From Clostridiaceae bacterium JG1575 (GTDB lineage: Bacteria; Bacillota; Clostridia; Clostridiales; Clostridiaceae), in contig LQGW01000001.1 of assembly GCA_002838815.1 (NCBI GenBank), positions 1 to 61,679 of the forward strand: a stretch of DNA of 61,679 bases, read 5' to 3'. Under the pieces are notes generated by a model. The model did not search any database, was not told the DNA's origin, and saw nothing but the letters and a program-made list of their open reading frames with translations. Positions 25,649 through 35,056 of the stretch are shown here, in pieces. The stretch's first letter is position 1. Every line of letters begins with the position of its first letter. A program made the translations under genes and the position numbers.

Positions 25649-25731
25649 CTACCATTTCATGAGGCGTCCGATTATAATTAAAGAAGTTGCCTCCAATTGA
25701 TCGGCGGCAATCCTATGGGAGGAAGCATTGA

Positions 25732-27942
25732 ATGAAACTATTGTTGTCGGAAATGAAGCGATACTGGGTGCTGGTGCTTTGCATCCTGGCGGCCCTTTTT
25801 GTCCAGGCCTATTCGGAGCTCTCACTACCGGATTACATGGCTCGCATCGTCAACGTGGGCATTTCACAAAATGGGTTGGAAAAAGGTTCACCCCTGGCTT
25901 TGTCGGAAAAGACGCTGACTCACATGCGTCTGGTGGTCCCTGAAAACGAAGCCAAGACCCTTGAAGGCGCCTATCTAAAGGATGCAAAACTGCTCAAGGC
26001 CCTTCGCCAACGAAAGGGGTTTTCAAGCTTGCAAGAAGACGCTTTGGTGCTGGATCCTATGAAGGCTCAGGATGAGGCGTTGAGCGTCCTCACGCAAAAA
26101 AGCCTGATGCTCGTTGCCGCTCTTTCCATGCCCGCCGAACCCAAGGGGCCGGGTGGGGGCCTGCTGCCGGCTCCCCTTCCCCGGGGCGATGCCGCCTTCC
26201 AAGCCCTTGCCCAAATGCCCCCCGCGCAGAAGAAGGCGTTGTTGGAGCGCTTGGAAAAAACCTTTGAAAGCCTCCCCGAATCCATGTGCACGGCGGGGGC
26301 CATGACGCTCTTGGGGCGGGAATATCAGGCTTTGGGCGTAGATCAAGGCAAGCTGCAAAACGACTATATCTTTGGCGTGGGCCTCAGGATGCTGGGCATT
26401 GCTTTTTTGGCCCTTTTGGCCTCGCTCATCGTAGGGTTTATCGCCTCCCGAATCGCAGCGGATGTGGGGCGGTCCTTACGCAACCGCTTCTTTCAAAAGG
26501 TGCTCTCCTTTTCGGGTGCTGAGCTGGACCGTTTCTCCACGGCGTCGCTCATTACTCGCAGCAACAACGACATTCAGCAGGTTCAAAACATGCTCGTCAT
26601 GCTCCTTCGCATGCTCTTTTTTGCGCCCATCATGGGCATCGGCGGTCTCATCAAGGCGCTGTCCACCAACGCCTCCATGGCTTGGATCATCGCTCTTGCG
26701 GTCCTTGTGATCCTCATCGTCGTAATCACCGTGTTTTCTCTCGCCATGCCGCTGTTTCAACGGGTGCAAAAGCAGCTGGATGGCCTCAACAAGATTACCC
26801 GCGAGATCCTCAACGGTCTTTTGGTGATCCGCGCCTTTGTCACGGGGCGTCATGAGGAAAAGCGGTTCGACCGGGCCAACGAGCGCTTGACAAAGACCAA
26901 TCAGCGCATCGCCACCATCATGATCAGCCTCAATCCGTTGTTGCTGCTGATGCTCAACGGCGTCATGATTCTCATCGTTTGGGTGGGCGCGCATCAAATC
27001 AGCCAGGGCACCATGCAGGTGGGCGATATGATGGCCTTTATGCAGTATGCGATGCTGATCATCATGTCCTTTTTAATGATCAGCATGGTGTCCATCCTGT
27101 TGCCTCGGGCGCAGATCTCCCTCAAGCGTCTCGAGGAAGTCCTGAACACCGACGCTTCTTTAGTGGATGCGCCGGATGCGACCCCTTTGCCCCAAGAGAT
27201 CGAAGGGACCGTGGAATTCCATGACGTCTCCTTCCGCTTTCACGACGCCCCGGCGGATGTGGTGGAACACATCTGCTTGAAGATTCCCGCAGGAAAAACC
27301 ACAGCCATCGTCGGATCCACAGGCTCGGGCAAATCCACCCTCGTGAATCTTATTCCACGGTTTTACGATGTTACGGCCGGCGCCATCACCATCGACGGCC
27401 GGGACATCCGACACTTGCCCATGGCGGATTTGCGCCGACACATCGGCTTCATTCCTCAGACCGCGAGCCTTTTTTCCGGAACCATCGCATCCAACTTGCG
27501 CATCGGCAAAAATGCAGATCTTTCGGAAAACGCGTTGGAAGAGGCGTTGCAGGTGGCCCAGGCCAAGTCCTTTGTGGCGGAGCTCCCCTTAGGCCTGCAA
27601 GCGCCCACCACTCAAGGGGGGACGAACTTATCCGGCGGTCAAAAACAGCGGCTCTCCATTGCGCGGGCCATTGCAGGACCCGCAGAAATCCTGATTTTTG
27701 ACGATTCGTTCTCCGCATTGGATTTTCAGACGGATCTTGCGCTGCGGCGGGCCTTAGCCCAGCGAGCCAAGGCGGCCACCATCATCGTCGTGGCGCAGCG
27801 CATCGGAACCATCATCAACGCCGACAACATCGTCGTGCTGGATCAGGGTCGGTTGATCTGTCAGGGCACGCACAAGGAATTGATGGAAGGGTGCGAAATC
27901 TATCAGCAGATCGCAGCCTCCCAGATTCGGACCCAGGCATGA
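25732..27942 (+). CDS. ABC exporter half-transporter with large extracytoplasmic insertion
   Basis: This 736-residue protein has a first transmembrane helix (YWVLVLCILAALFVQAY), then about 175 residues of mostly soluble sequence before the second helix (near residue 215), then the remaining helices and an ATPase domain. Walker A is GSTGSGKST, the signature LSGGQKQRLSIARAI and Walker B ILIFDDSFSALDF, where Asp replaces the usual catalytic Glu. The long insertion after helix 1 is common in clostridial pairs of this type. It pairs with the next gene as a heterodimeric exporter of drugs or peptides, probably under MarR control. GGGAGG precedes the ATG. Confidence 0.92.
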   Translation: MKLLLSEMKRYWVLVLCILAALFVQAYSELSLPDYMARIVNVGISQNGLEKGSPLALSEKTLTHMRLVVPENEAKTLEGAYLKDAKLLKALRQRKGFSSLQEDALVLDPMKAQDEALSVLTQKSLMLVAALSMPAEPKGPGGGLLPAPLPRGDAAFQALAQMPPAQKKALLERLEKTFESLPESMCTAGAMTLLGREYQALGVDQGKLQNDYIFGVGLRMLGIAFLALLASLIVGFIASRIAADVGRSLRNRFFQKVLSFSGAELDRFSTASLITRSNNDIQQVQNMLVMLLRMLFFAPIMGIGGLIKALSTNASMAWIIALAVLVILIVVITVFSLAMPLFQRVQKQLDGLNKITREILNGLLVIRAFVTGRHEEKRFDRANERLTKTNQRIATIMISLNPLLLLMLNGVMILIVWVGAHQISQGTMQVGDMMAFMQYAMLIIMSFLMISMVSILLPRAQISLKRLEEVLNTDASLVDAPDATPLPQEIEGTVEFHDVSFRFHDAPADVVEHICLKIPAGKTTAIVGSTGSGKSTLVNLIPRFYDVTAGAITIDGRDIRHLPMADLRRHIGFIPQTASLFSGTIASNLRIGKNADLSENALEEALQVAQAKSFVAELPLGLQAPTTQGGTNLSGGQKQRLSIARAIAGPAEILIFDDSFSALDFQTDLALRRALAQRAKAATIIVVAQRIGTIINADNIVVLDQGRLICQGTHKELMEGCEIYQQIAASQIRTQA

Positions 27943-27962
27943 GGAATCCAAAGGAGAAGCAA

Positions 27963-29921
27963 ATGATGGATAACAATAAGAATCATAAAGACCCTCAAAG
28001 GGTCCCGGACCAAGAGGCCTTGGATCAGAAGCTGAGAGGGAAAATTGACGAACAAATTGCCCAGCGGCAAGCCTTGGAGGGGACGGATTCCTCCGAGGAA
28101 TCCACGAGGGAACCCGAGAGCGGCGTGCGCGGCAGTAAGGCCACGGAAAAGCCCAAGGATTTTCAGGGCAGCTTGAGAAAGCTTTTGGCCTACCTGCGGG
28201 ACTATCGGGGACCGCTGCTGTTGGTGATTTTATTTACGGTGGGCGCCTCCGTCTTTGCCGTTTTGGGTCCTCGGATTCTCGGTGGCGCGGTCACCAAAGT
28301 CTATGAAGGCATTCTTCGAAACCTTTCGGGGGATCCTCGGGGCTTTGATTTTGAAGCCATCGGGAAAACCCTCTTGTTCCTTTTGGGCCTTTACGGCGTT
28401 TCAGCCTTCTTGTCGTGGCTGCAAGGATACATTGTTTCCCGCATCGCTCAGCGCCTGGGCTACCGAATGAGGCGAGATCTTTCCTTAAAGCTGGATCGGT
28501 TGCCCTTGGCCTACTTTGATGAAAAAACCCATGGAGAGTTGCTCTCCCGCATCATCAACGATGTGGATACGGTGGCCATGACCGTCAACCAAAGCGTCTC
28601 TCAGATCATTGGCAGCATCGCCGCCATCTTGGGCTCCCTCATCATGATGCTGTGGATTTCCCCCGTCATGACTTTGGCCGCGCTCCTGATTTTGCCCCTT
28701 TCCGCGGGCATTGTCATGACGCTTGTGAAGCGCTCTCAAAAATACTTCAAGGCCAATTCTCGGCTCATCGGCCGGGTCAACAGCCACGTGGAGGAGTCCT
28801 TCGCAGGCTTTGGCATCATCAAGGCCTTCAATGGGGAAGAAGAAGCCACCCAGACCTTTTCCGACATCAATGAGGACCTTTATTCCAGCGCTTGGAAGTC
28901 GCAGTTCCTTTCCTCTATGATGATGCCGCTGATGAACTTCGTGGGCAATCTCGGCTACGTCTTTGTTTCGATCTTAGGCGGCTACCTGGCCGTCCGAAAG
29001 ACCATTCAGGTGGGGGATATCGTCTCCTTCATCCAATACATCCGAAACTTCACCCAGCCTATGGCCCAGGTCGCTCAGATCTCCTCTGTGGTTCAAACGT
29101 CCCTGGCCTCTGCCGAACGGATTTTTGAAGTCTTGGACGCTGAGGAAGAAGTTCAAACGGGAACCAAACGATTGGATCCGGCAACCGTGAAGGGACACAT
29201 CCGCTTCGAGCACGTACGCTTTGGGTATACGAAAGAGAAAACCATCATCAAGGATTTCTCTGCGGACATTACGCCGGGCATGCGTGTGGCCATCGTCGGC
29301 CCCACGGGCGCGGGCAAAACCACCCTTGTGAAGCTGCTCATGCGTTTCTACGAACTCGACGGCGGGCGCATCACTTTGGATGGAGTGGACCTCAAAGAAT
29401 ACGAGCGAGGCTCGCTGCGTAACGTCTTTGGTATGGTCTTGCAGGATACTTGGCTCTTCTCAGGCACGCTTCGAGAAAACATCGGCTATGGCGATCTTGA
29501 AAAGCAGGAAGAAGAGATCTTAAAAGCTTCGGAGCTGGCCCGCAGCCATCACTTTATTATGACGCAGCCGGGCGGCTACGATCTGATGGTCAATGAAGAG
29601 GCCAACAACATATCTCAAGGGCAAAAGCAGCTGATGACCATTGCGCGAGCGATTCTTTCCGATCCGGAAATTTTGATTTTGGATGAGGCCACTTCCTCCG
29701 TGGATACGCGTACGGAGCAGCTCATTCAAGAGGCCATGGAAAACCTCATGCAGGGGCGCACCTCCTTCATCATTGCGCACCGTTTGTCCACCATCGTTGA
29801 TGCGGACCTCATCTTGGTGCTGCGCGAGGGGGACATTGTGGCGCAGGGCACCCACGAGCAGCTTCTCGCGCAAGGAGGCTTCTACGCGAAGCTTTACGGC
29901 GCTCAGTTTGATCCGGTGTAA
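27963..29921 (+). CDS. ABC exporter half-transporter, partner of the upstream gene
   Basis: This 652-residue half-exporter has a charged N-terminal extension of about 70 residues, six transmembrane helices and an ATPase domain with Walker A GPTGAGKTT, Walker B ILILDEATSSVD and H-loop AHRLS. The signature reads NISQGQKQLM rather than LSGGQ. Its catalytic Glu is normal, while the partner has Asp there, so only one of the two ATP sites is likely to be fully active, as in known heterodimeric exporters. AAAGGAG precedes the ATG at 27963, 20 bases after the upstream stop. Confidence 0.92.
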   Translation: MMDNNKNHKDPQRVPDQEALDQKLRGKIDEQIAQRQALEGTDSSEESTREPESGVRGSKATEKPKDFQGSLRKLLAYLRDYRGPLLLVILFTVGASVFAVLGPRILGGAVTKVYEGILRNLSGDPRGFDFEAIGKTLLFLLGLYGVSAFLSWLQGYIVSRIAQRLGYRMRRDLSLKLDRLPLAYFDEKTHGELLSRIINDVDTVAMTVNQSVSQIIGSIAAILGSLIMMLWISPVMTLAALLILPLSAGIVMTLVKRSQKYFKANSRLIGRVNSHVEESFAGFGIIKAFNGEEEATQTFSDINEDLYSSAWKSQFLSSMMMPLMNFVGNLGYVFVSILGGYLAVRKTIQVGDIVSFIQYIRNFTQPMAQVAQISSVVQTSLASAERIFEVLDAEEEVQTGTKRLDPATVKGHIRFEHVRFGYTKEKTIIKDFSADITPGMRVAIVGPTGAGKTTLVKLLMRFYELDGGRITLDGVDLKEYERGSLRNVFGMVLQDTWLFSGTLRENIGYGDLEKQEEEILKASELARSHHFIMTQPGGYDLMVNEEANNISQGQKQLMTIARAILSDPEILILDEATSSVDTRTEQLIQEAMENLMQGRTSFIIAHRLSTIVDADLILVLREGDIVAQGTHEQLLAQGGFYAKLYGAQFDPV

Positions 29922-30013
29922 CCAAGCACTTACAGTTTCGCCACGAAGTGTTCAAAACCCTTTGATACGCTTGGATCAGATGAAACAACGTGAAAAAGAG
30001 AGGAGATCGCCCC

Positions 30014-30226
30014 GTGGAAAAAGAACGAAACGATCGCACCATTATTGAACGAAACGATGGACCGCAGCCGGAAATCCCGCATCCCATGGATCCCGAGCAG
30101 CAAAAAAAGAATGAGCTCGGGGAGGCGATCCCTCGTCCCGACGAGGTTCGGCCTTCGAAAGAACCCCCCAGGGATTCTCCTGGGGATCCGAAGGGCACCG
30201 CCCGCTCCATAAAATGGCGGAAATGA
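30014..30226 (+). CDS. Small charged, proline-rich protein downstream of the ABC exporters
   Basis: This 70-residue protein is almost wholly hydrophilic (EKERNDRTIIERNDGPQPE, then many Pro, Glu, Lys and Arg) with no membrane segment or fold that I recognise; it is probably disordered. The GTG at 30014 has AGGAG eight bases upstream; a GTG at 29990 in the same frame is less well placed. A hairpin follows. It may be the third gene of the exporter operon, but its reality rests only on the ribosome site and position. Confidence 0.45.
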   Translation: MEKERNDRTIIERNDGPQPEIPHPMDPEQQKKNELGEAIPRPDEVRPSKEPPRDSPGDPKGTARSIKWRK

Positions 30227-30245
30227 AGCCTCAGTAGTTGAACTT

Positions 30246-30271
30246 AAGGGTCCTCCCATGGGAGGACCCTT
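30246..30271. terminator. Perfect 26-base palindrome, probable terminator
   Basis: AAGGGTCCTCCCA is followed at once by its exact reverse complement. It lies at the end of the exporter operon. There is no T-run, so termination could be weak or it may have another role. Confidence 0.5.
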
Positions 30272-30297
30272 GCCTGCGTGCCGGGCCGTGCTATACT
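30270..30297 (+). promoter_or_regulatory. Promoter of the lipoprotein gene
   Basis: TTGCCT (30270-30275) and TATACT (30292-30297), with TGC in front of the -10, have a 16-base spacer. Confidence 0.65.
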
Positions 30298-30342
30298 TAA
30301 AAAAAGTCCAACCATGGACCCATTGAGTAAGGGAGAGAGCGA

Positions 30343-31209
30343 ATGAAGGATCGATGCATCAATAGAAGGCTCAAATGCTGGGCCGCTGCCGGGCTCCTTA
30401 TAGGCAGCATCGGACTGGCTGGTTGCGCCCCCAATCCGATGAAAAATTTGCCCAGCAACGCAAGTGCCCTGCGCAGCAGCAACACCTCTCGGCCCGACAA
30501 TCTGAGCGTGCCTTTGGCCTCAGGGGTTGTGGACGATGCTGAAAAAGCCCTGGACGTTTACGAAAAGGCGCAGAAAAATCTGCAGTCTTTTAAACGGGTT
30601 CACCTTTGGCGAGTGGAATCCGACCTCCCGCTAAAAACCGGGGAGGAAACCGCTTGGATTGAACTTGATGAAACCGGAAAAACCCGCTCGGGAAAGGGCT
30701 ACCATAAAGAGAATTATGCGCTGGAGCAGACCGCCAACGCTTGGGTGCGCACCCCCAAAGAGCTGACCTTGTCCTCGGGCGGAACCCTCACGAAATATCC
30801 CATGAGTGAATTAAAAGAGCACGAATCCTATGCGGTGGAAGCTCTGATGCGTCTTTTACTAAAGGAGTACCCATGGGATCGCGAAGGAGCCGCCTACCGC
30901 GTCAAGGTAAACAGCCAAAGTGGCGAGCGCAATCAAGCGATTTTAAAGGCCTTGGGGTATCAAAAAAAGCACGCCAAGGACTATGAGGGAACCCTTTACC
31001 TGGAAGCGCGCATAGATGGGACTTCGGGGTACTTGACCCAGATTCAGTATGCCTTTGATCATCGCGTCTTTGGGGTAACCGATAAAGGAACGCTGACCTT
31101 CAGCCAATGGAATCAGCCCGTGGACTTGACGATGCCCAAAGAAGGCAGCGCATCTACCCCTGCGCCACAGCCCTCCAAAGACTCTCTGCCGGCCCCAGAT
31201 CAGCCCTAG
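30343..31209 (+). CDS. Lipoprotein, possibly LolA/LppX-like fold
   Basis: This 288-residue exported lipoprotein has the lipobox GSIGLAGC near residue 28. The mature part starts with a Ser/Asn-rich linker, then a domain of about 190 residues with alternating beta-strands (HLWRVESDLPLKTGEETAWI, NYALEQTANAWVRT, GTLYLEARIDGTSGYLTQI, KGTLTFSQWNQPVDL). It ends in a Pro/Ser tail. The beta pattern recalls the DUF6612 or LppX-type lipoproteins, but this is only a resemblance. It has its own promoter and lies just before an S41 peptidase lipoprotein, so the two may work together at the cell surface. Confidence 0.8.
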   Translation: MKDRCINRRLKCWAAAGLLIGSIGLAGCAPNPMKNLPSNASALRSSNTSRPDNLSVPLASGVVDDAEKALDVYEKAQKNLQSFKRVHLWRVESDLPLKTGEETAWIELDETGKTRSGKGYHKENYALEQTANAWVRTPKELTLSSGGTLTKYPMSELKEHESYAVEALMRLLLKEYPWDREGAAYRVKVNSQSGERNQAILKALGYQKKHAKDYEGTLYLEARIDGTSGYLTQIQYAFDHRVFGVTDKGTLTFSQWNQPVDLTMPKEGSASTPAPQPSKDSLPAPDQP

Positions 31210-31276
31210 GATCCTCCAGCGGGCGGCTTTTGCACGGCCCGAGCGTTCCCATTTCTTTTGCCAGGGAGGTGTGACG

Positions 31277-32761
31277 ATGAATAAGCCCCATCAACGATGC
31301 CGAGGAAGGATTCTTCTTTTAATCCCTCTTTTTTTGCTCACGGCTTGCAAGGGGCCGCAGCGCACCGATGCTTCTTGGCCGGGGCAAGGGGATTCCGCGG
31401 CGGTTTTTGAGACCATGAAAAGCCGTACGGCTCACGGGGCAACGTATCGGTCGCTGCGCCCGGATCCCACGGTCCTCTCCAAAGAGGAAATGAAAGAAGA
31501 AATTGCGTATCTTTTGATGATCCTAGAATCCTTTGGCACGGACGTTGTAGTCAACAATCGTCTCTATGGATTTGTACCCACCTTGGATCAAGAGCAATGG
31601 CTCCATCGGGTGGATGCTTTGGAAAGCTTCGCCGATTATTATCACCTCTTGTTGGACATCAGCAAGCACTATGAAGGGCTTCGAACCCGCCTGCTCCACC
31701 CTGAGGAGGCGCTTTTGGGCTTGCCGGAATTCAAGACGCTCCAAGGGGCCAAAGAGTATGCAGCGACGCTAAAGGCCACGCAAATTTCTCTTGCGCAGAC
31801 CGAATATCAAAAGGATGCTCAGGTGTTGTGGAACAATACGCAGATGAAAAAAGTCCTCCAAGAGGAGCCCAAGGGGCCGAGGAATCAGACGCCCGAAGAA
31901 GCGATCCATACCGGGGTGACGGAGGATGGAAAAACCGCGTATCTCCAGCTGGAGACCTTCTATCTCAAGGGACGGGCGGCGGATGGCAGCCTTCTTGGCA
32001 TCGGAAATTTTCTCGATCATCTCAACAACTACGAGACCCTCATCTTGGACCTTCGAGGCAATCCCGGCGGCCAAATGCGCCCCTGGCGTGAAGAACTCTT
32101 GCCTCGTCTGATCGAAAAAACACGCTTTGTGGACTGCTATGTGGCGGCCCGGGACACGCCCGCAGGGAAGCGGGTGCGACAGGATCTTTTGGATCGCCTG
32201 CAAAGTGAGCAAGGCCGATTGCTTTACGATAAAACCTTGAACCAGGACCCCATGGCCGTGTCGAAGCGATTTGAATCTCAAGAGCACCTTCCCAGCCTGA
32301 TGGGGTCCCCGAATCTGCAGGACGCCCCCTACTTAGGGCCTCCGCTGCGCATTCGGGACACCCTGGAGCCGAAAAAGCCCATCCATTTCAAAGGAAAGAT
32401 CTATCTTCTCGCAGATGTCCAGGTGACGGGCAGCTCCGACACCCTTACGCACTACCTGAAAAGCTTGGGGATTGTGACGGTGGTCGGCAAGCCGTCCAAA
32501 GGGGATGGCGTGGCACAGGATTTTGGCATCCATCGTATGGTGCTGCCTCATACGGGCCTGATCTTTCAGGTTCAAACGCTTTATGGATACAATCTCGACG
32601 GCAGTTCCAACTACGAGCGAGGCAATGCCGTCGATGATTTTCAGGAAAACGGCGTAGAGCTCGATCACGTTCTAAACCTCATTCGCAAGGAGCGGGGAGA
32701 GGCGCCCAAAAAGACCAAAGAGCGTCTAAAAGAGGCTTGGCACCAGCCTGCGAATCCGTAA
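31277..32761 (+). CDS. S41-family (tail-specific type) peptidase lipoprotein
   Basis: This 494-residue lipoprotein has the lipobox LFLLTACK near residue 20. The S41 core is in the second half: AYLQLETFYLKG, YETLILDLRGNPGG (substrate loop), KGKIYLLADVQVTGSSDTLT with the probable nucleophile serine, and VGKPSKGDGVAQDFG. No PDZ domain is seen, unlike CtpA, so it resembles the PDZ-less S41 lipoproteins of Firmicutes. A matching catalytic Lys was not placed. GGAGGT lies six bases before the ATG at 31277. A large terminator follows. Confidence 0.87.
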   Translation: MNKPHQRCRGRILLLIPLFLLTACKGPQRTDASWPGQGDSAAVFETMKSRTAHGATYRSLRPDPTVLSKEEMKEEIAYLLMILESFGTDVVVNNRLYGFVPTLDQEQWLHRVDALESFADYYHLLLDISKHYEGLRTRLLHPEEALLGLPEFKTLQGAKEYAATLKATQISLAQTEYQKDAQVLWNNTQMKKVLQEEPKGPRNQTPEEAIHTGVTEDGKTAYLQLETFYLKGRAADGSLLGIGNFLDHLNNYETLILDLRGNPGGQMRPWREELLPRLIEKTRFVDCYVAARDTPAGKRVRQDLLDRLQSEQGRLLYDKTLNQDPMAVSKRFESQEHLPSLMGSPNLQDAPYLGPPLRIRDTLEPKKPIHFKGKIYLLADVQVTGSSDTLTHYLKSLGIVTVVGKPSKGDGVAQDFGIHRMVLPHTGLIFQVQTLYGYNLDGSSNYERGNAVDDFQENGVELDHVLNLIRKERGEAPKKTKERLKEAWHQPANP

Positions 32762-32842
32762 GGTGCGGCCCCTGCAAAAAAGCGCCAGGGATCAAACGAG
32801 GAGTACGCATCAAAAACAGCAAGAGCCACTGAAGATGCAAAA

Positions 32843-32905
32843 AAAGACAGGGTCTATGCTACCGCTTGGGCAAAAGCATAGACTCTGTCTTTTTTGTGGT
32901 TATCG
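32843..32905 (+). terminator. Large intrinsic terminator of the S41 gene
   Basis: AAAGACAGGGTCTATGC pairs with GCATAGACTCTGTCTTT (one mismatch) around a 16-base loop and runs into T6. Confidence 0.9.
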
Positions 32906-32932
32906 AGGGCGTAGCAAAGCAGAGTAAGACTT

Positions 32933-32959
32933 GACCCGGTTTGTGGGTCCAACCGGGTC
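32933..32959. terminator. Hairpin at the 3' side of telA
   Basis: GACCCGGTT pairs with AACCGGGTC around a nine-base loop. It could terminate the minus-strand telA transcript, though a U-tract is lacking. Confidence 0.4.
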
Positions 32960-33028
32960 CTTTGGGGTCTGGAGCGTTTGAATCCAGCGATCTTAGAAAA
33001 GGGCTGTGGGGAAAGGGGGATGCAGCAG

Positions 33029-34318
33029 CTATTCGTTGATGGTGGCGTCCACCACTTTTTTGTGCAGCAGCGATTCGATGTTTTGAGCCCGGGGATCCTC
33101 CTCGGGCGGCGCAGCGTAATTGCCCTGTTTGGTGTTTTGAGCGGTGCCTTGGGCCGACCCTTCCGAGGGAACAGGACCCGCGCCTACGGATTTCAAGAGG
33201 CTTTGTTTTAAAGTATCCTCGATCTTTAGGAGCTCTTGCTCCGCGGCCAGACGCTTTGTTTGGCCCTCCCGCTGGATCTTGATGGTCTCTTCAATGGTGG
33301 AGATGAGGTCGTCGTTCACTTTTTTGAGGGTATCGAGTTCCACAATGCCTCGCTCGGATTCCTTAGCCACTTCCAGCGTATTGCTCTTGAGCAGTTCCGA
33401 ATTACGCCGCAACAAGTCGTTGGTGGTGTCGGATACGCTGCGCTGCATCTCCAGGCCGGCTTTTTGCTTGGAGAGGGACAGGGCAATGACCACTTGGGAT
33501 TTCCAAAGCGGAATGGTGTTGAGGACGGCGGTTTGGATTTTATCCACCAAGGACTTATCGTTGTTTTGGATGAGTTTAATTTGGGGCGCGGTCTGGATGG
33601 CCAAAGTTTTGGAGAGCTTCAGATCGTGCACCTTTTTCTCAAAGCGGTTCACGGTGTTCTCAAAGTCGTTGACCAGCTGGCTGGCCATGGGATCGTTGGA
33701 GTCCAGGGCTTCCTGGCGCAGGCGAGGCAGCGTATTCTTGCGCAACTCCTCAATCTTTTCTTCGCCCGCCAAAATATAAAGTTGGAGATCGTTGAAATAA
33801 TCGACGTTCTTTTGGTAGAGGTTATCCAAAACGCCAATGTCTTTCAACAGGCCCATGCGGGCTTTGTCCAGCTCGGATTCGATCTTGTCGATCTGAGTCT
33901 CAAGGTTTTGGAATCTTGCCATGTACTTCTCGGAGGACTGAGCGAACTTGCCAAAAAAGGGGATCTTTCGTAAAAATCCTTCGTCTTCCTGGGAATCCAT
34001 GCCGCTGTCCTTGACCTTCGTCATGAGATCCGTCATGATCTCGCCCACGTATCCGGCATCTTTGCTTTTGATTTGGGAGAGAATGGTCTCTGAGAAGGCA
34101 GCGATGTTCTTTTGGGCGCCTACGCCAAACTGTTCCGTCATTTGGGAATCCATGAGGTCGATGGTTTCTTTGATCTCATCGATTCGCTGGCGTTCGGCCG
34201 GGGAGATGGTCTCCACCTGACGGGTGATTTTGGCGATTTCCTGTTCCTTTTCTTCTTGTGCGGTTTGGGCCAGCTGGCTGGTTCGGGCGAGATTTTTCAA
34301 CGTGATTTCTTCAGGCAT
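33029..34318 (-). CDS. TelA-family toxic anion resistance protein (YaaN-like)
   Basis: This 429-residue cytoplasmic protein is mostly long alpha-helical. The TelA hallmarks are present: VNRFEKKVHDLKLSKTLAIQ, TAPQIKLIQNNDKSLVDKIQ and NTIPLWKSQVVIALSLSKQK. Members have been linked to tellurite and antibiotic tolerance and usually sit beside XpaC. The second ATG, at 34318, is chosen because AAGGAG lies eight bases before it, inside the open frame from 34336. It follows the xpaC-like gene by about 60 bases, so the two form an operon. Confidence 0.92.
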   Translation of the reverse strand: MPEEITLKNLARTSQLAQTAQEEKEQEIAKITRQVETISPAERQRIDEIKETIDLMDSQMTEQFGVGAQKNIAAFSETILSQIKSKDAGYVGEIMTDLMTKVKDSGMDSQEDEGFLRKIPFFGKFAQSSEKYMARFQNLETQIDKIESELDKARMGLLKDIGVLDNLYQKNVDYFNDLQLYILAGEEKIEELRKNTLPRLRQEALDSNDPMASQLVNDFENTVNRFEKKVHDLKLSKTLAIQTAPQIKLIQNNDKSLVDKIQTAVLNTIPLWKSQVVIALSLSKQKAGLEMQRSVSDTTNDLLRRNSELLKSNTLEVAKESERGIVELDTLKKVNDDLISTIEETIKIQREGQTKRLAAEQELLKIEDTLKQSLLKSVGAGPVPSEGSAQGTAQNTKQGNYAAPPEEDPRAQNIESLLHKKVVDATINE

Positions 34319-34379
34319 GAATTGGTACTCCTTCATTTTTTATGGATGAACGGGCGCCCGGCATCGAGTCGGGCAATGA

Positions 34380-34988
34380 TTATTCAGTGCGGTTGGTTTT
34401 CTCCAGCAGGTCGATGTCGGCTTCCATATCCAAAATTTCATGGGTGGCCAAATGGACGTATTGCTTACGGAAGGCGTCTTGCAGGGTGCGCAGCGCGTCG
34501 GCAGTCTTTTGAGCGAGCTCCTCGACTTCCTGAGATTGGATGCCGGTGCGCTCGAATTCGGCATATTTTTTTAAAAGGTCCTCCGCGGTGGTGAGGTAAT
34601 ATCCGAAAAAGCGGCGGGCCTTGGTGATTTTATGGGGATTGCGTCGCAGGTAGTCCATGATTTTCTCCCCCAGGCGGGTGAGGTTTTGGGATTCCTCGGA
34701 AATGGTGCGGTGTTTTACGCTTTGAGACATGGCTTGAAGGTGATCCAGGCGTCCTTGGGCTTCGCGCATCAGATCTTTTAGTTCTTGATCCAAAGAAGCA
34801 TCCAGCAGCGAGAGGTCTCGAGGGGCAGAGGGTTTGGGGCGCACAAGCAACCACCCGAAAATAAATCCCGTCACGGCCAGTAAAAGGGAACTGTAGACGT
34901 CGATGCGGATCAAAAAGAACATCAAGACAAAGAGGGCAAGGGATCCTAGGAAGGCCTTCACGAGCGAGCTGAATGTTTGCTTCTTCAT
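34380..34988 (-). CDS. XpaC-like membrane protein
   Basis: This 202-residue protein has two N-terminal transmembrane helices (FLGSLALFVLMFFLI and SSLLLAVTGFIFGWLLV) and a helical cytoplasmic domain (HKITKARRFFGYYLTTAEDLLKKY is typical of XpaC). The family is named for 5-bromo-4-chloroindolyl phosphate hydrolysis, but the real role is unknown. TTGGAGG precedes the ATG at 34988. It pairs with TelA. Confidence 0.88.
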   Translation of the reverse strand: MKKQTFSSLVKAFLGSLALFVLMFFLIRIDVYSSLLLAVTGFIFGWLLVRPKPSAPRDLSLLDASLDQELKDLMREAQGRLDHLQAMSQSVKHRTISEESQNLTRLGEKIMDYLRRNPHKITKARRFFGYYLTTAEDLLKKYAEFERTGIQSQEVEELAQKTADALRTLQDAFRKQYVHLATHEILDMEADIDLLEKTNRTE

Positions 34989-35047
34989 CCAAAAATCCTC
35001 CAAAGAGCAGAATGCGTCGAGGGATTTACCCCCTGTTCGTTAGGTTC

Positions 35048-35056
35048 ATTCTAACA
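35048..35056 (-). promoter_or_regulatory. Extended -10 promoter of the xpaC-telA operon
   Basis: On the minus strand TGT is followed by TAGAAT, about 60 bases upstream of the start codon. Confidence 0.45.
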
